64,000 bases of DNA from Latrodectus hesperus (lineage: Eukaryota > Arthropoda > Arachnida > Araneae > Theridiidae). Below the pieces are notes generated by a model. That model did not search any database, was not told where the DNA came from, and saw only the letters and a program-made list of their open reading frames with translations. Every line of letters starts with the position of its first letter. Positions within the stretch are counted from its first letter, which is position 1. The DNA lies in NCBI GenBank assembly GCA_037975125.1, contig CM075851.1:119814908-119878907 (forward strand), written 5' to 3'. The position numbers and the translations under genes are program-made. Shown here piece by piece: positions 38,064 through 51,774 of the stretch.

Positions 38064-38200
38064 TAGAGCCTTCGGTTCAATAATTCATGATTTTGAATCA
38101 TACCTTGACTTGAAAGCCTTTAGTGGTTCAGAATCCACTTAAAATATCGGCTGCGGTCTAATTAATTCCATCGTGCAAAAATGTCAGTTGAGCGACAAAC
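38064..38200 (+). repeat. Old SINE-like repeat, copy E (best preserved)
   Basis: The clearest copy of the family: GCCTTCGGTTCAATAATTCATG, then GGTTCAGAATCCACTTAAAA, a GGTCTAATTAATTCC block, then GTGCAAAAATGTCAGTTGAGCGACAAAC. The RGTTCAA word resembles a polymerase III B box, which suggests a tRNA-derived origin. No flanking duplication was seen. Confidence 0.55.
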
Positions 38201-40649
38201 TACAAGAAACATTCGTTTCGAGAAAAGGGATAAAGTAGTACACCACTGTTCAAAACATAGTTTACAAAATTCTTGCGCTACAACTAGAATTTTTAAAATA
38301 TTTTATATTTAAGCAAGTTTATACATGACTTATGCTATGTTTGATATTCAACAAAATTTAAATAAAAATACTAAGGTGCTAAAGTTAATTTTTCCATTGT
38401 AGTTCTGACAATTGTGTGTGGTTTGGGGTATTTTGGGATTCAGCTTTCAAGACAGTAGGGCAGATTAGTTGGGCAGTAAGCGCAAAGATATTTCTGGTTT
38501 GGATAAAATGAAAGCTATTTTGTTCAACTGCTTTTTCAAAAATCGTCATTCAGTAACAAAATGCAAACTAAAATTCAAAGGAAAATATAAATAGTAACAA
38601 TAAATGCAAAAGCTGATATTTTGTTTAAATAACTGTTTTAATTTTTACTCGTGAATAAATGGAATTAATTTACATTGCAAATTATTTTGATACACTGATT
38701 ATCTATGATTTTTAGTTCTAATCCACATATGTATATTTAATTTGCCTAAACGATTAACTTCACTTTCTGAATTTTATTAAATTTCAATTTCGAAGCTGTA
38801 TGTAATAGATAACGATATATATTCAGAAAAAAATTCACTTATAAGAATTAACGCCTCAAAAAGCATATGTAAATAAAATATTTAATCTTAACTTTTATCA
38901 TTTTAAAAGTAATCTTTTATCATTTTTCTCAAATTTTTGTTTTATGAGGTTAATTGATTTTTGCAAATGAAGCATTCATTTATGGTCTAAGAAGTCCATC
39001 TTAAAATATGTAATCCATTTTTGAAAAATTTAAAATTGAAACGAATTGAAGTCTAAGCAAAACTAATAGAATTTTCCAATATAATTTTATGTAATATCTT
39101 ATGTATAAATTTTCTAATATATAGAGTTTGAATACTTCACATTAAATTTTAAGAGCGACATTTTTAGGAACTGATACATTTAATTATGTCAAGGGGTAAA
39201 GAATTTTTAAAATATGTCCGAAAATTGATATTTTACATTGCATAATTCTAAAACATTTTGAAGTTTCTAAAACCTTCTTAGAGTATGGACGAGGAACATT
39301 TTGTTAAAGGTATTGGTATAAAACACAAATAATAATTAATAAAAAAATTTGCAATCAACCAAGAATTGAAAATTGACACGATCAATGAATAAAAATTAAA
39401 TGACCAATTTTCGCTTTTTTAAAAAAAAGCTTTCAAGCAAGTTCTTAAAAATCTTAAAAATTAGGTTTTCTTTGTAACGAGCAGTTGATATTTACAATCA
39501 AAAGTATTCGAATTTCATAAACTGCCAAATCACCTGATAACAAAATTTGTTCAATAGCAACTGCGCATGGTGAAAGTTATTGGTTATGCAGGGGATTATT
39601 TAAAATGTTGATAAATAGGTTCAAAATCGATAGAAAGTGCTTGATAATGTGAAACCCAAAAAACTATTTTTAGTAAAAGAAAATATATTTTTAATTTGAC
39701 AATTACTATGTTGCCTATAGTAATTACTATGCTCACCAACTTTTCTGAAATTGTTTTTGAATTTAATTTTAATTTAATGAGTCAATTGAAGATAGTTTTG
39801 AGTTCTTATATAATTATAAACAATTATATAATCCGGAAACATAATTTATGAAATATTAATTACTTAAATGACTGCTAAAAATTAAGTATAACTATATTGA
39901 AGCAAAAAACATTAGTTATTGAAGGGCATATTGTAACTTTAACTTTTATTTTAAAGCATTTTTAAATTGCCCGTATTAAGTTATAAATAGAATAAATTAC
40001 TAATAAAAAAGCAAGAATTTTTTTGTATCAATATTTATTTTTCTTATAAATTCAATTTTCAAATGTTTATTAGTATACATATTGATTAATTGTCTACTTA
40101 TTTTCAATATAATTCCGTAACACAGTTATAGGAAAGTATAAGACATCCTGAATGATTCTAGAGTCATCTACAACTAAATTGATACACTGATTTTTTTATA
40201 ATAGTTTTTTTTATTTTTATGATTTTAACTACCGATCAATCTGTCTTACGGCTTGCTGCAGAAATCTAATCAATTGATTCTACAATTTTTTGATTTTTTT
40301 TGAATCCAAAAGTTATATTTCTCAAATATTTTCCAATTTTCAATAATTTCTTTTAAACCCATTATAATTTTCTGTTACGACCACGAAATTCAAAACGCGT
40401 AAATCTAAGCCCTAACGTCTTACACTGACATTAAAGATAGACTATTATAAATACTTTATGAAACAGACACATCAATCGAAAAAATCTCTTCGAATTTTTT
40501 ATTACTTTTTGTGGGTTGTACTTAGATATCAAATTGAATTTTACTTTTAAATATTTAGGAATTTTTTGAAGCTTTTAAAAATCAGATATCATTTTAGAAA
40601 TTTTTTTTGATATTTGTAAAAATTTGACTTCGTGTTATGTTCAACAAAA

Positions 40650-40770
40650 ACATCAATTGACACACTTCATATGAAATCAAAATCACATGTCGAATTCACT
40701 CAGCATTTTTGTTTTTGCTTTTTTAATGCTTCCGCCGCAATCGCTAATAAATTTGTATATAACAGCTAGG
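40650..40770 (+). repeat. Diverged dispersed repeat, copy 1
   Basis: Shares CACTTC.T.TGAAATCAAA.TC.CAT.TCGA.T.C.C, then TTAATGCTT and TATAAC, in order with 50885-51000. The similarity covers about 110 bp. The family is not recognised and may be a decayed DNA transposon. Confidence 0.45.
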
Positions 40771-43603
40771 TAACAGGTTACAAGCAATTTTGCACTAATA
40801 TTTATTTTACCATTTTGTCTTCTTGTCGAATTTGTCACCATTGCTGTCCATGTTAATCATTTCAGCAAAATTAATTTTTTAAAAACGTTACTCTGATAAT
40901 AGTAAAATGACTATTAAATTTGATTTACTTGGTTATTTTACCAAGCTTTTGGCAACTTTCAATAGTACAATATTAAATGCTTCATATTCTTTCATCTTAT
41001 TGCATATATCATTCATGACCACAAATCTTACCATATTAAAGTTCTTTTCTTTCGTGAAAATACTAACTATCACTTATTTGCGAAAATTATTCAGGTTATT
41101 GAAACAGAGTTTGAAAAAGGAATAAATATTCAACTCATTCTTTATTAAATGCGACCACAAAATTTGAAAAGCATTGCTACAAACTACTGGATAAAATTAA
41201 ATCGGGCATATTTAAAAAATTGAAATACGAATGTACATAACTATAGAATGTAATTTGGTATTTGTTACATAAAATGTACGAAGTGTAGAAGCGTCGTCTA
41301 GTGATGAATTAAATTCGTTTCATTTGATTGCACGCCAAATATTCATTTTTTAAGAAAAATGTTAGAAAATTTATTCTGAATTACAAATTGCTGCGATTTG
41401 TGTGATTAAATACTGCAATGTTACTACTGGCTTTTTTGTCAAATAAGATATACTTATTCATTTTAAGTAGTTTTAAATCAAAAGAAAGTAAAACTTTTAG
41501 TGTTCGACATTCTTTTTCTATTTCTTTATTACAGATAATGCTCATAAGTAACTCTAGTAACTCTAGTAATAAATACTTGGGGTGAAACTGCTGCAGTATA
41601 ATAAGTTTCTTAAATGAAAATATTACTACTCTCTCTCTCTCTTTTTATTAAATTTTAAAAGAAAAACTTAATTTTGAATTGCGTAAAAGTTTCAGGGAGT
41701 GGTTTACTCCAATATTCTATTTGTAGGAAAAATATGTTAACAAATGAAATCAAGTTAGACATTCTCATTAACATAAAAAAATATATAGAAATTGATATTT
41801 TGATTATATTTAATATTTTAAATGTAATTTATAAGCATAAAAATATTTTTTGAGTATAATATGAATGAAATAAAATGGTATACCTTTAGAAATGTAATTT
41901 TCAGAATTCTATTAAATAAAAATCTGTTATTAGAAACAAGTGATCAGAATGTTTGAAGTAATAATCTCTTGACTTAATTAAAAATTTAACCTTCACATAA
42001 TCTTCTTTTCCCTCCATTCTAATATAGTAATACATCTTTTTTTATTTAAAGACTCGATGCATCTCTATTTTTCGTATAGAAAATTACAATCAATTATTCA
42101 TGAATTTATTTATTTTATTAATACAGTAGTATAGATTAATGCTTGAAAAATGTTGCAAAAGCATTTGAATATCCAACATTTCTTGCTTTTAGTGAGGATT
42201 TTTCCTTAATAATCGAATTTACTCAAATTTCATAACGAAGAAAAGCTGGAAAACTCTTAAGAACTCATTTTGAAGGTTTGTTTTTACTAAAATAAAAGCA
42301 CAGTACACACTTTTCATTGTGTAACTATTTAACAACAGCTTGTATATGCTCCACAACTTTCTATTGTGGTAATCTTACCCCTAGTAACAGCGTATTAATT
42401 ATTTTAATATTTAAGCATAAAACAGTTGTTAGCTTAGTTAAAAAAAGGTGAGGTTTATATAAACTTAAGACATTAAATTTGTTTCACGCATTCGCCTCCG
42501 AACTTTTTACATATATACTATAGTAGATATTTTTTTCCAAAGAAAAAAACGTGAAGCTTTCAAGCAGTCATATCGGCGAATGTAGAAATATGAAGCGCAA
42601 CATTATGCGTTTGTTATTTTTGAATACTAACTATAGACGATGAATTTCGAATCTCTTTCTCTAATGCTGACAGCTCAAGCAAATTACTTTACATTATTTA
42701 TTGACTCTATTAATTTATTAAGACTGTTATGTATCTAAAATTTTATTATTAATATGGCAATTTAAATACTAATAATATAAAATAAGCAATGTTAAAGTTA
42801 AAATAATAAAAATAATTTTAATTCTTCTAAAGGAAATATTTATCAGTAATATGGATGATTAAATAAAAGCATAAAATGATAACAATTTTCTCTTGCATTT
42901 AGCAATTTTATTTGTGAGGTTATTCTGTTTTAATAACATTGACATTTACTTTGGTATCAGAGGATTACAAAAGGTTAGGAAATCGCATCCAAATGAATTA
43001 TATTCTTTTTTTTTCTCAGTAATTAATGCCTGTTTGTTTAAGCAATGATTGCAATATTTACTGCAATGGATATTCCATAACGGAAAAATAGTTCACACTA
43101 TTCAACAGGAAAAAGCCACTAATAGATGCGAAAAATATTACCCTTTCAGGTCAATGACCACAATTAAATCTCAGCTTTATGTTGCAATTAAATAATTGCG
43201 ACAAAAAAAATTTATGAACATAAGTAAAAGATATTGTCTGATTATGCTCTTCATCATTTTTCAGAAGTAATTTATTTGCTTAAGGTAAGCATTTTATTAA
43301 ATAAAAGATATTTATCAATTCACATTCATTACAGATAAAGATTCTTATGAAAGAAAACTGTTTTTCTGAATGAAAAACTGTCAAAAGAAACTGTGCTGCT
43401 TATGACCGAAAAATAGAACTATGAAGAAAATAATTCCTAATCAAATAAATAATTAGAAAGTAAATTGGTATATTCATTGAAAATATAAGTCCCGCAATTT
43501 TAAATTGGTTAACAAATCTAAAAATGAATATTTGCTTCTTATGTAATTCTGTCAGAAATGATGTGAAGAACATAAAATTCGGAATCATACATTCTATATA
43601 TTT

Positions 43604-43607
<4 letters not shown>

Positions 43608-43634
<27 letters not shown>

Positions 43635-43635
43635 C
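43608..43635. repeat. (CT)n microsatellite
   Basis: About 14 CT units in an otherwise AT-rich stretch. Confidence 0.95.
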
Positions 43636-44569
43636 CTTAAAATAGTAAAAAACATAATAACTTAAAAGTGCAAAACAACTTAGTGTATAAAACCAAATAA
43701 AAAATTATTAAAAGAATATTAACAATAAAAATTAATTTTCTTTCAAAAACGAAAAGAGCAAAAAATGTTTAATAGATATGAATTTTTATAGAATCAGTTT
43801 TCAAAATGTTTGACATCGGATAGTCTATTAATCGTAGTTATTAATTTATTAGGTTCATTTATCAACCATTGCTATTTTTAATAGAAGTACTAATTAGTAC
43901 AGAAAGTGCAGCTTCAAGAGGATTCCAAAGCACAACATTCATTCCAAATGAAGTGTGAGTTGAAACCATGAACTATTGAACTGCTATATTAGAGCAATAT
44001 TCATTTAGTTGCCTGATCATTAATGCGCAAAAAATGCACTTTAAGTATATCCACTTCAGCTGCTGAATATTTATAGCAAATAATGTCTTTTTTGAAGATG
44101 CTTTCTCAAAGTGAATTCTCACATGTTCTATTGACCTTTTATTTAGGAGAATACTTGAACTAATTCAATTTTAATAATTAAAAAGATGGCAAATTAGTAA
44201 ATCTTTTCTTTATAGAATCTTTTTAATGTAATGAATTTTCTTTTGTCTTGCGTTATTGTTTCTAATCAAATTTCATACCACCAACATACCGAAACATATA
44301 ACCACAGAAGATATCTTTGTTGCTATAGCCACAAACAATATTAACGTCCATTTCGTCCTATCAATTCAACACCCATTTGGTAACTTCTATCAGAAATACC
44401 ATAATCATCCCTTTCTGAATTAAAAGAATAAACTGTGTTTCTCAATATATTTCCTTATCTCTCTAGACCAACTTGAAAATTGCAGTAAGATAGAGATATG
44501 GAAACCATTATTCTATTGGTGAAATGCTATGATCTGGTGTTCTTAAAATTGCATAAGACGTTGATTTGT

Positions 44570-45600
44570 AGTTACTGTTGTTTTTGTGGCTTGTCCTCCA
44601 ACTGTCTGACGAAGTCAGACAAGATCCATTAGACCACTGATCGTAAGGAAATCAAGGACAAAAAGGGGGAACGAATATATGTCCTCTCTGGAAAATCCTG
44701 AACAGTCCGGGATGTGCTCAGCAGAAGTTTGCTGTGTTTGACATTTTGATCATGCTACAAAAATCTTTCTAATGTTGAAAAATGAGAGACTCTTATTATG
44801 ACCATACTTTCTAGTCTTGAAATTGCCGTTCGAGAGGCTCTGTCACAGTTGAAGGCAAACGAATAGCCGGGTTCTTTGCCCACATACCAATAACGGCTAG
44901 GAGGGGCTCTCAACACCTTCGAAAATTCAGCATTAACCGACTTTAGGTAACTCCGAACCCTTTGATAATAGAATGATGTTCTAAAATGGTGAGGAATGAA
45001 AAGTGAACATTGGATTCGTTGCAACCCTCTTTGGGGAAGCTATCTGCTCTCCCATTGCCATGTAAGTCGACTTGCGATGGGATCCACTAAATTAAAACAT
45101 TGTGGGTTTCTGTAATAAAGCTCTGAGTTTGAGACTGATAGAAGTACTTGTTTTGTCTCCAATCGTGAAAGTGTTGAAGGGAGGAGCGACTATCCGAAAG
45201 GGTATGAAATTTCTTAAAGTCGATTTCATGAAGAATAGCTTCAAGCTCATGATCAATTACGATTGATTCGCTTTTGAAGACTGATGAGAAATCAAACTTG
45301 CAGGAACAAATTGACAAATTACCCTTCATTTTGCAATGTAGAATCCACTACCAGCGTGATCATCTAGTCTACTGCCGTCTGTATAAGTTTTTATAGTATT
45401 ATCAAGGATCTCATTTATGATCTCCAAGATCAATCCTTTAAGATGAGGCATGATCAGATCCATTTCGAGATAGAAAAGGTCTAAGCAGAAATAAACGCTA
45501 GGCAGTTCTTCTAACAATATTTTAAAGGGGATATTCAAACAAGATTTTAAGGAGTGAGGCTCAACATCTTAATAAGGAAACGCAAAAGTTTAGCATAACT
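44570..45600 (-). mobile_element. LINE remnant: RNase H and C-terminal zinc motif, same family as the 9.5-kb copy
   Basis: Decayed ORF2 3' part on the minus strand, in several frames. 45538-45326 carries the region before RNase H and its start, KTYTDGSRLDDHAGSGFYI, with the first catalytic Asp. After a stop/frameshift, 45329-45087 holds the Ser-Glu of VFKSE and the LSDSRSSLQH block with the third catalytic Asp. Next comes a QVDLHGNG.ADSFPKEG-like end of RNase H. 45024-44755 has APPSRYWYVGKEPGYSFAF and SRTAISRLES. The ORF then shifts frame into SKCQTQQTSAEHIPDCSGFS (zinc-like motif) and ends MDLV at a TGA (44615-44617). All three RNase H acidic residues are present, but the gene is broken at several points. 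Related minus-strand sequence may extend to about 45.76 kb. Confidence 0.85.
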
Positions 45601-47530
45601 AAAAGGACTGTTTTTTAGCACTAACTAGTATATAGGTAAAGAGGGTCTTATTATACTGATTATAGCTGAAAAGTTTGTGGAGATATTTGATAAGTTTTCC
45701 CTCGAGTCCTGCAAGTCCTCAAAGCGTGCATTTATAGCTGGCTATGACATGTTCCTGGGAAGAACGGATGATGTATGTTGTAAGAGTATTCTCCTGGTAG
45801 GTTCAACAAAGTCATAATTTTAAAATCTACTGAAAAATTATATTGTACTTTTTTAATATCTTTGTTTAAATTCATCGTGTTTATTAGACAAAATAAGATG
45901 TTACTTATTTCAACACTCAACTCTGAATTTCAGTCAAATATTTTTATAAATTTATCTCTGAAAGTTTTGCATTCCAGTTTTTCCCTAATGAAACAACTTT
46001 TAAATACTTTCATCAAAAATAACTAATATTGAAATAAATTATCTTTATTATCAGTCTAATTCTTAAGTAAAAACCTTAAATAATTTGAGAGATTCGCTGT
46101 TAACTCAGATTTACATAATAAACATTGTATTAAAATCATCTGAACAGTCAATATTGAATATAATGTTAATAAAAATTAATAAATTGGAAAAAAATAAATT
46201 TAGATACACAAAATTTGTAAAATTAGGTACGAAAGTAATTGACTACGTATAGTAAATTCTTAATCATTCAGAATTTCATCAAAGACAAAGGTTAGAAATA
46301 TTTTCATTCAATTTTATATGTGACAAAAGAATTTAAAATAAAATTTCTTTTTCCTAAAAATAAGCTATTCTATAAGGAAAACGAAAAAGAAATTCTGTAG
46401 AAAAAGGATTATTTCTTTCGTAGCACATATTACTATAGAGAGAAATATATAAAAAAATTTTCATTTGTCAAATTACTTAATTTCGTAAAAATATTTATAT
46501 TTTTATACATATAGTAGTTTTAAGGAAACTGATAGTTCCACTTCAATTTTCACTCATATCCTTCAGCATTATTTAATTTAACACAATACTGAATATGATA
46601 TTTCTTGATTGTACTGAGTTTTCCAATTTATTTTAGTACCTAGTATGTTCCATAACATTTTGCCAATTATTATCAAACTATTAAAAGGATTAATAGTTTG
46701 CTTGGTCAAATATTTTCTTATCTGATTCAAAATTGAAAATTTTATTATAATACATTACCATGTTTATTACTATTCGATTGAGAAATAATTCCCTGCCAAC
46801 AAGATAACTTTTTAAAGGTAATGAAGCATTTGAAATTTTAAAATCATTTGCGTATTTTTTATATTTCTATCGAAGCACTATTGATATGTCATATACACAC
46901 GTCTATTAATTAATACCAGTTAATGGGCTACAACTCACCAATCAAGCATGCCTCAAACGTGCATTTTCGGATTCAAATCAAAAGATTCAAGAGCCATTAC
47001 AAAAATAGGATATCGTATGATGGAAGGCATTCATTTACCATTATTTGTATTGCAAGAAAAGATATTATCACCTATTAGCATACATTTTGTAAAAATATCA
47101 TCCCTAAGCAAACACTCTTGTTTTTCCAATACGGTGTCTTATTAAATTTGATCAATATTGGTTCCGATTTTGATATGCAGATTTTTCATGGATTCCAGAA
47201 CAATTATCTTTCAAAGAAACAGTCATACACCACTGTAAAAGTATTTTTAAGAGTTGCTGTCCTAATGATAATGGATAATTATCATTTTCCATTTGAATGT
47301 CGGATGTGAATTATATTGCAAACTAAACCTGAATTCGACCAAAGACGTAGACATGACTTATGTGTAAGTGTTCTGATTACATACTTTTTACACAAGAGTA
47401 ACCATTAATGATATTGAATTATCATGAATAAAACATATCTGTAAAGATTCCGAGGATATAGGTCATCCCACGCTATGTCAACCATCTGTACACAGTTTCA
47501 GTGGTATGGTTCAAAACTGTGGTACCCATA

Positions 47531-47550
47531 GCTGAAAATATATTTTCAGC
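47531..47550. repeat. Perfect 20-bp palindrome
   Basis: GCTGAAAATATATTTTCAGC is its own reverse complement. It does not extend further. Confidence 0.95.
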
Positions 47551-48440
47551 ATAATATTGTATGTGGCTTCATTTTTGGTAATTATTGCCAAAAATGTAGC
47601 GTAATGGGTTTCATTAAAGTACAAATATGATTTTGACGTGAAGATATTGCTTTATGAAAAAAATTATTAATACATTATTCACATCCAGAAGTGTTATATG
47701 AAGTGAATCAAAATGCATTTACATTGCACGATTTTTTTTGTTTTGAAGCTGTATTAAAAATGAGGAGAATCTTTAAGTTTTTTGTTAAAACTTCAGATAG
47801 CACAAAGATAATTGCCTACTCGACTAATTTGCTTATGAGATTAATGTACCAATAAAATTAATAATTAATTAACGAGTAGTAAAAAATATGGTAAAAATAG
47901 AGCCTTACTGTCAAGTAGGTGACATTTGACGACAATTTTAGCCTGAGGAAGATGCAGGTATTGGAATTTGATCAGTAATCCTAGTAAGAGTAAATTAGCT
48001 TTTTCTAAGCTATAATTTTTTTTAATCCTACGCCTGTCTTCGTCATTTCTGCCATTATTTCACGAGCAACCCAATAAAGTAACGAAAAAGCTTAAATAGA
48101 ATTAAAATCAGCTTATGTATAGTTGTTTTCATTCATTGCCTGAGGTAGTCACATCAATATATTCCTTTGTTGGCATGGAAGGCTATAAGACGTTGACTTC
48201 AACAAGATGTAAATGCTTCTAAAATCAGTCATGTCCAGTAAGCAAAGGAAAGCAAGCAACTCCAATACATCTAGGCAGAAAAGTGGGGATTTTACTATTT
48301 TTACTGAGCAATCTCTTATTTACTGCTTCTTTGTCAATGAGGGCTACTTATACGGTGATAAGTTATCAGTCGTTAGTGTAAACAGGGGGCACCACGTGAT
48401 GGTGAGTAGTACCCCCAATCTAGAAGTCACCTTCTCGTGG

Positions 48441-48535
48441 TAAATATGTAAAAAGTATTAAAATGTGTATAGTAAGTATGTGAAAAGTATAAAAATGTGT
48501 ATAGTAATTATGTAAAAAGTAAATAAATGTGTCCC
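48441..48535. repeat. Tandem repeat, 32-bp unit, about three copies
   Basis: Units start at 48441, 48473 and 48505 and share TAAKTATGTRAAAAGTA followed by AAATGTGTATAG. The third copy is the most diverged. Confidence 0.85.
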
Positions 48536-49384
48536 TTTTTAATTTACTAACCTCAAATACTTGTAAGCTATATATAGACTTGTAAGTAAATATTATAAGA
48601 AAATTGAAATTTTGAAAATGTGCTACAAAAAATGAACCGCTTGAAATTTGTAACATAATTATAAAACAATAAATTTAAGTTTTCCAAAATAGATTTTGGT
48701 ACTTACGTATTTCGTAATTAGAGAAACGTAACAGCAGCCGATTTTGTATCACAACTTAGGTAAAATAAGTGCTTAACTTATAAATACAAAATTTCGTTTT
48801 CTAAATATGCAAAATGTACTTATAATTAAAAAACGAAAATTTTTAATTATAAGAAAAAATTTTGGAAATTCGTTCTACTTAAAAAGCTGTAGTGACCCTA
48901 ACACAAAAAACTATCTAAATTTTTTTAGGAATTAATTTAATAACATCAATATATAAAAAAATTAACCATAATTATAAAATTATGAACGTTAGATTTTCAA
49001 AACAGATTACCTTTATTAGAATTCTATTGAATAAAATGTATTCAAAAATACTTTTTAGCAAAATTTATAGCTTATTAAAACACAATATAAAGTTTATAAT
49101 ATATAAAACTTATAATAAATAAGCTTATGAAACAAGTATGATTTCTCAAATTTCGCTTAACACTTACATTATAAAACAAACTATTTTATGGAACTACAGT
49201 ATTACGATAAAATATAATCCTTTGAGACTTTCAGACAAAAAACAAATATTCTGGCACAAGTATTAGGAATTCTCAGTAAAAAATCAAACGCATTCATTTA
49301 ACACAACTAATAATAAAATTAAGGAAATGTTGTTGAAGAGGAGATTTTTGAAATTTATCTTTCTAATAAAATATAATTCGGCAC

Positions 49385-49612
49385 AGGTGCCGTATAATCC
49401 ATGGTTCCAAATTCTGAAATTGGCGATTTTTTGTCATCTGGCAACCTCGTTTATATTGCGTCATACATATGGAAACCTATAAGAATTATGCAGAAAATTC
49501 TATTTTGGTAACCCTAGTATTCACGTCGCGCGCGTCACGATACGTCATCTTGGCAACATTTCTTCATCGCCAAAAAAATTCAGAATTTGGAATCATGGAG
49601 TATACGGCACCT
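49385..49612. mobile_element. MITE-like inverted-repeat element, family unknown
   Basis: A 228-bp segment whose ends both read AGGTGCCGTATA(A/C)TCCATG, then TTCCAAATTCTGAA, in inverted orientation. Inside, TTGGCGAT and the TGGCAAC/GTTGCC words also pair, so most of the element is a long imperfect hairpin. It has no coding capacity. Flanking bases do not give a clear target duplication (left flank CGGCAC, right flank AATTCA), so the superfamily cannot be set. Confidence 0.7.
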
Positions 49613-50099
49613 AATTCATTAATTTTTGAGTCAGTAAAAAATATATTTAACTAGTATTTTAACTTTATCAAAAAATAATTGAATAAATTTGAAGTAGTTA
49701 AATATCTTACTTTATTTTTTTTCATATTATTGAATAAATACTCTTACTGAAACAAGCAATACAGCCATAAGTCACCAATGTAAAAATGAGCCAAAAGTAG
49801 CATAATTTAATGATTCTTTTCGTTGTTGAAAAACGCACGTAAAGTAATTGATCGCCCTAATATTTATGAATGTTGATGATGAAATTTAGTACATTATGAG
49901 TCATTTTATTAACAATATTTATAAATTTAATCTTCGCAATTTGCATTTGAAATTTTATTTTGTAACCTTAATGGGTGTAAATTGTTTTTTTTTTCCAAAA
50001 GGTAGCAATCATGCAGAAAAAGAGGGGAAAAGATAGCTGCATTCAAAATCACTAACCCTAATATATAAAAATAAAGTAATTATATTAATAAGTCATTAA

Positions 50100-50880
50100 T
50101 TTTTTAAATAGTATATGTAAGCGGAAATTGTATGTGAAGGAAGTATGCTACAGAAAACAAATAAAGTAGCTGAAATTATGTAACGTAAATTAAAAACAAC
50201 ATCCTTATTAAAAGTATATTTAATAATTATTCTACTCAAAATAAATAAAATAATGGATTTGTGAATTGGCAAACTTGGCTGGTAATTATGTATCAGTTTA
50301 ATAAATTCTTTTTGAGGAATTCATTGTTGTCAGTTAGAATTCTATAAAATAATTAGAATTTCAGATAGAACTCTGCAAGTTATTAAGGAGGTAAAAAGCA
50401 TTTTTCAGATTTAATTTAAGGATTATATAATAGTAAAATATTCGTATTTGTTAACCCGTCGATCAGGGGAAAATATGCTTTAAAGTGTTCCTTGGCAAAA
50501 ATTGGCAGTATTTTTAAGCTAAGCTTGATTTCGTGCATGTGTGAAGATAACAAGATGGTGCTGAAAACACGATAGACCTACCAGAAATAAATCAACATCG
50601 CTAACAATATGGTGTCAAACTAGCGAACAACTAAAAAGCATCTTAAAGTATGGGCCAGTCTGTCGGTCATTTCCTTGTAAAGAAATGTAAAATGACCTTA
50701 AATGCTGCGAGTTACCGTCATATAAATTAAAACTAAACCTCATCTTCATCACACAAGCAAATAATTTTTTAAACACCACACCAACACTCACCTAATCAGG
50801 TGGACTTAAATTTCACGAACAAAATGGTTCAAGATTAAAGTTTGAAAGTAAAAACACAGTTCGCACAAATTGGAATTATA
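50100..50880. other. Unremarkable AT-rich stretch
   Basis: I see no gene, tRNA, transposon terminus or long repeat here beyond its mildly less AT-rich middle (about 50.45-50.70 kb). Confidence 0.5.
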
Positions 50881-50884
50881 AATC

Positions 50885-51000
50885 TCTTTAATTCTTGTGA
50901 CTCACTTCTTGTGAAATCAAAGTCGCATATCGAGTGCCCTATTTTCTTATAATGATTTGTTAATGCTTTTGGAAAAGTATACGTATAACGGTTCGTTTTT
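50885..51000 (+). repeat. Diverged dispersed repeat, copy 2
   Basis: Partner of 40650-40770, with the same ordered words and orientation. It contains TGTGAAATCAAAGTCGCATA and TTAATGCTT. Confidence 0.45.
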
Positions 51001-51185
51001 AAAAATGACACTAAAAGTTATGAAAAAGTTATGTTGGATACTTTTCTAAAATTCAAATTCAAGCTTAATAAATATGGGTACTATTCTATTTCGCCGATTC
51101 AAATCTCGTCGTGTTGACATTTTTGGTGGCAATTTACGGAAATCATTTTTAAAACTATAATTTTGAAAGCATAACTATTGTTTCA

Positions 51186-51265
51186 TTATTTAATGTGTTG
51201 GTGTTGTTGCTAATCCCAGATGGTCCAATCCCAATACTAGACCATCTTCACAAATCCATAAACAG
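51186..51265 (-). repeat. Possible SINE 3'-end fragment
   Basis: Read on the minus strand it ends GGGATTAGCAACAACACCAACAC, a CAA-rich tail reminiscent of the tail of the SINE at 53129-53396. The body does not align clearly, so this is tentative. Confidence 0.25.
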
Positions 51266-51561
51266 CCAGGAAATTCAAAAAACATGAGGGACTTTGAAAA
51301 AGCCTCATTCAAGTCAAAATTCAAGCAGCTCAAAATATATTTAATATGTTTGTAAGAGAAAAAATTAAAAATAATGGTAAAAGTAATAATTAAGTAATTA
51401 CTTGTGATATATTGTTTCATTTAGTGATAATCTTTTCGAAATGAAAAAGCATCCAAATGTGTAATAGAAACAAACACGCTGTTTATCGCATGACAAGTGT
51501 CAAATGTTGAAGTACCTTCTGGTGATGAATTGACATCATAATTATACCTCCACAATATCAA

Positions 51562-51774
51562 TGCAATGTTTTTTATTTATTAAAAAGGCATAATTAGGAG
51601 ATTAAACATAATTTTTATTATTTACAACTACAATAGTCAGTTGTGAAATTCATGAGCTATCTAACGACCGTAGCTATCAATCAACCCTCTAACAACGAGA
51701 ACCAACTGTTGCTAGATACAGTTTAAATAATAAGTTCTTGTCAATGGCTATATTTATAAGTCTATTGTACCCCA
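51562..51774 (-). repeat. 3' LTR of the Gypsy-type element
   Basis: 213 bp, TG at 51562 and CA at 51773-51774 on the plus strand. It aligns over its whole length with 53778-53990, sharing blocks such as GGCATAAT.AGGAGATTAAA and AACAACGAG. The two LTRs differ at many positions, so the insertion is not recent. Confidence 0.9.

Larger units (their letters stand above)
34301..44570. other. Downstream AT-rich sequence without a recognised gene
   Basis: About 10 kb of AT-rich DNA with no coding exon I can support. It holds one SINE-like copy (38.1 kb), one member of a diverged repeat pair (40.65 kb) and a short (CT)n tract. The proximal part could be an extended 3' UTR. Confidence 0.65.
45760..51561. 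other. Intergenic AT-rich sequence without a recognised gene
   Basis: Nothing supportable as a host gene. It includes a 20-bp palindrome, a 32-bp tandem repeat, an inverted-repeat transposon-like element at 49.4-49.6 kb, a diverged repeat copy (50.9 kb) and a possible SINE tail (51.2 kb). A slightly less AT-rich patch near 48.2-48.44 kb has a 76-codon open frame without recognisable domain. Confidence 0.6.

Noticed and set aside
46948..47309. Two overlapping open frames of 63-65 codons
   Set aside because: No recognisable domain or codon signature. Composition is like the surrounding intergenic sequence.
48213..48443. 76-codon open frame in a slightly less AT-rich patch
   Set aside because: No domain, splice or promoter context; similar lengths occur by chance in this window.
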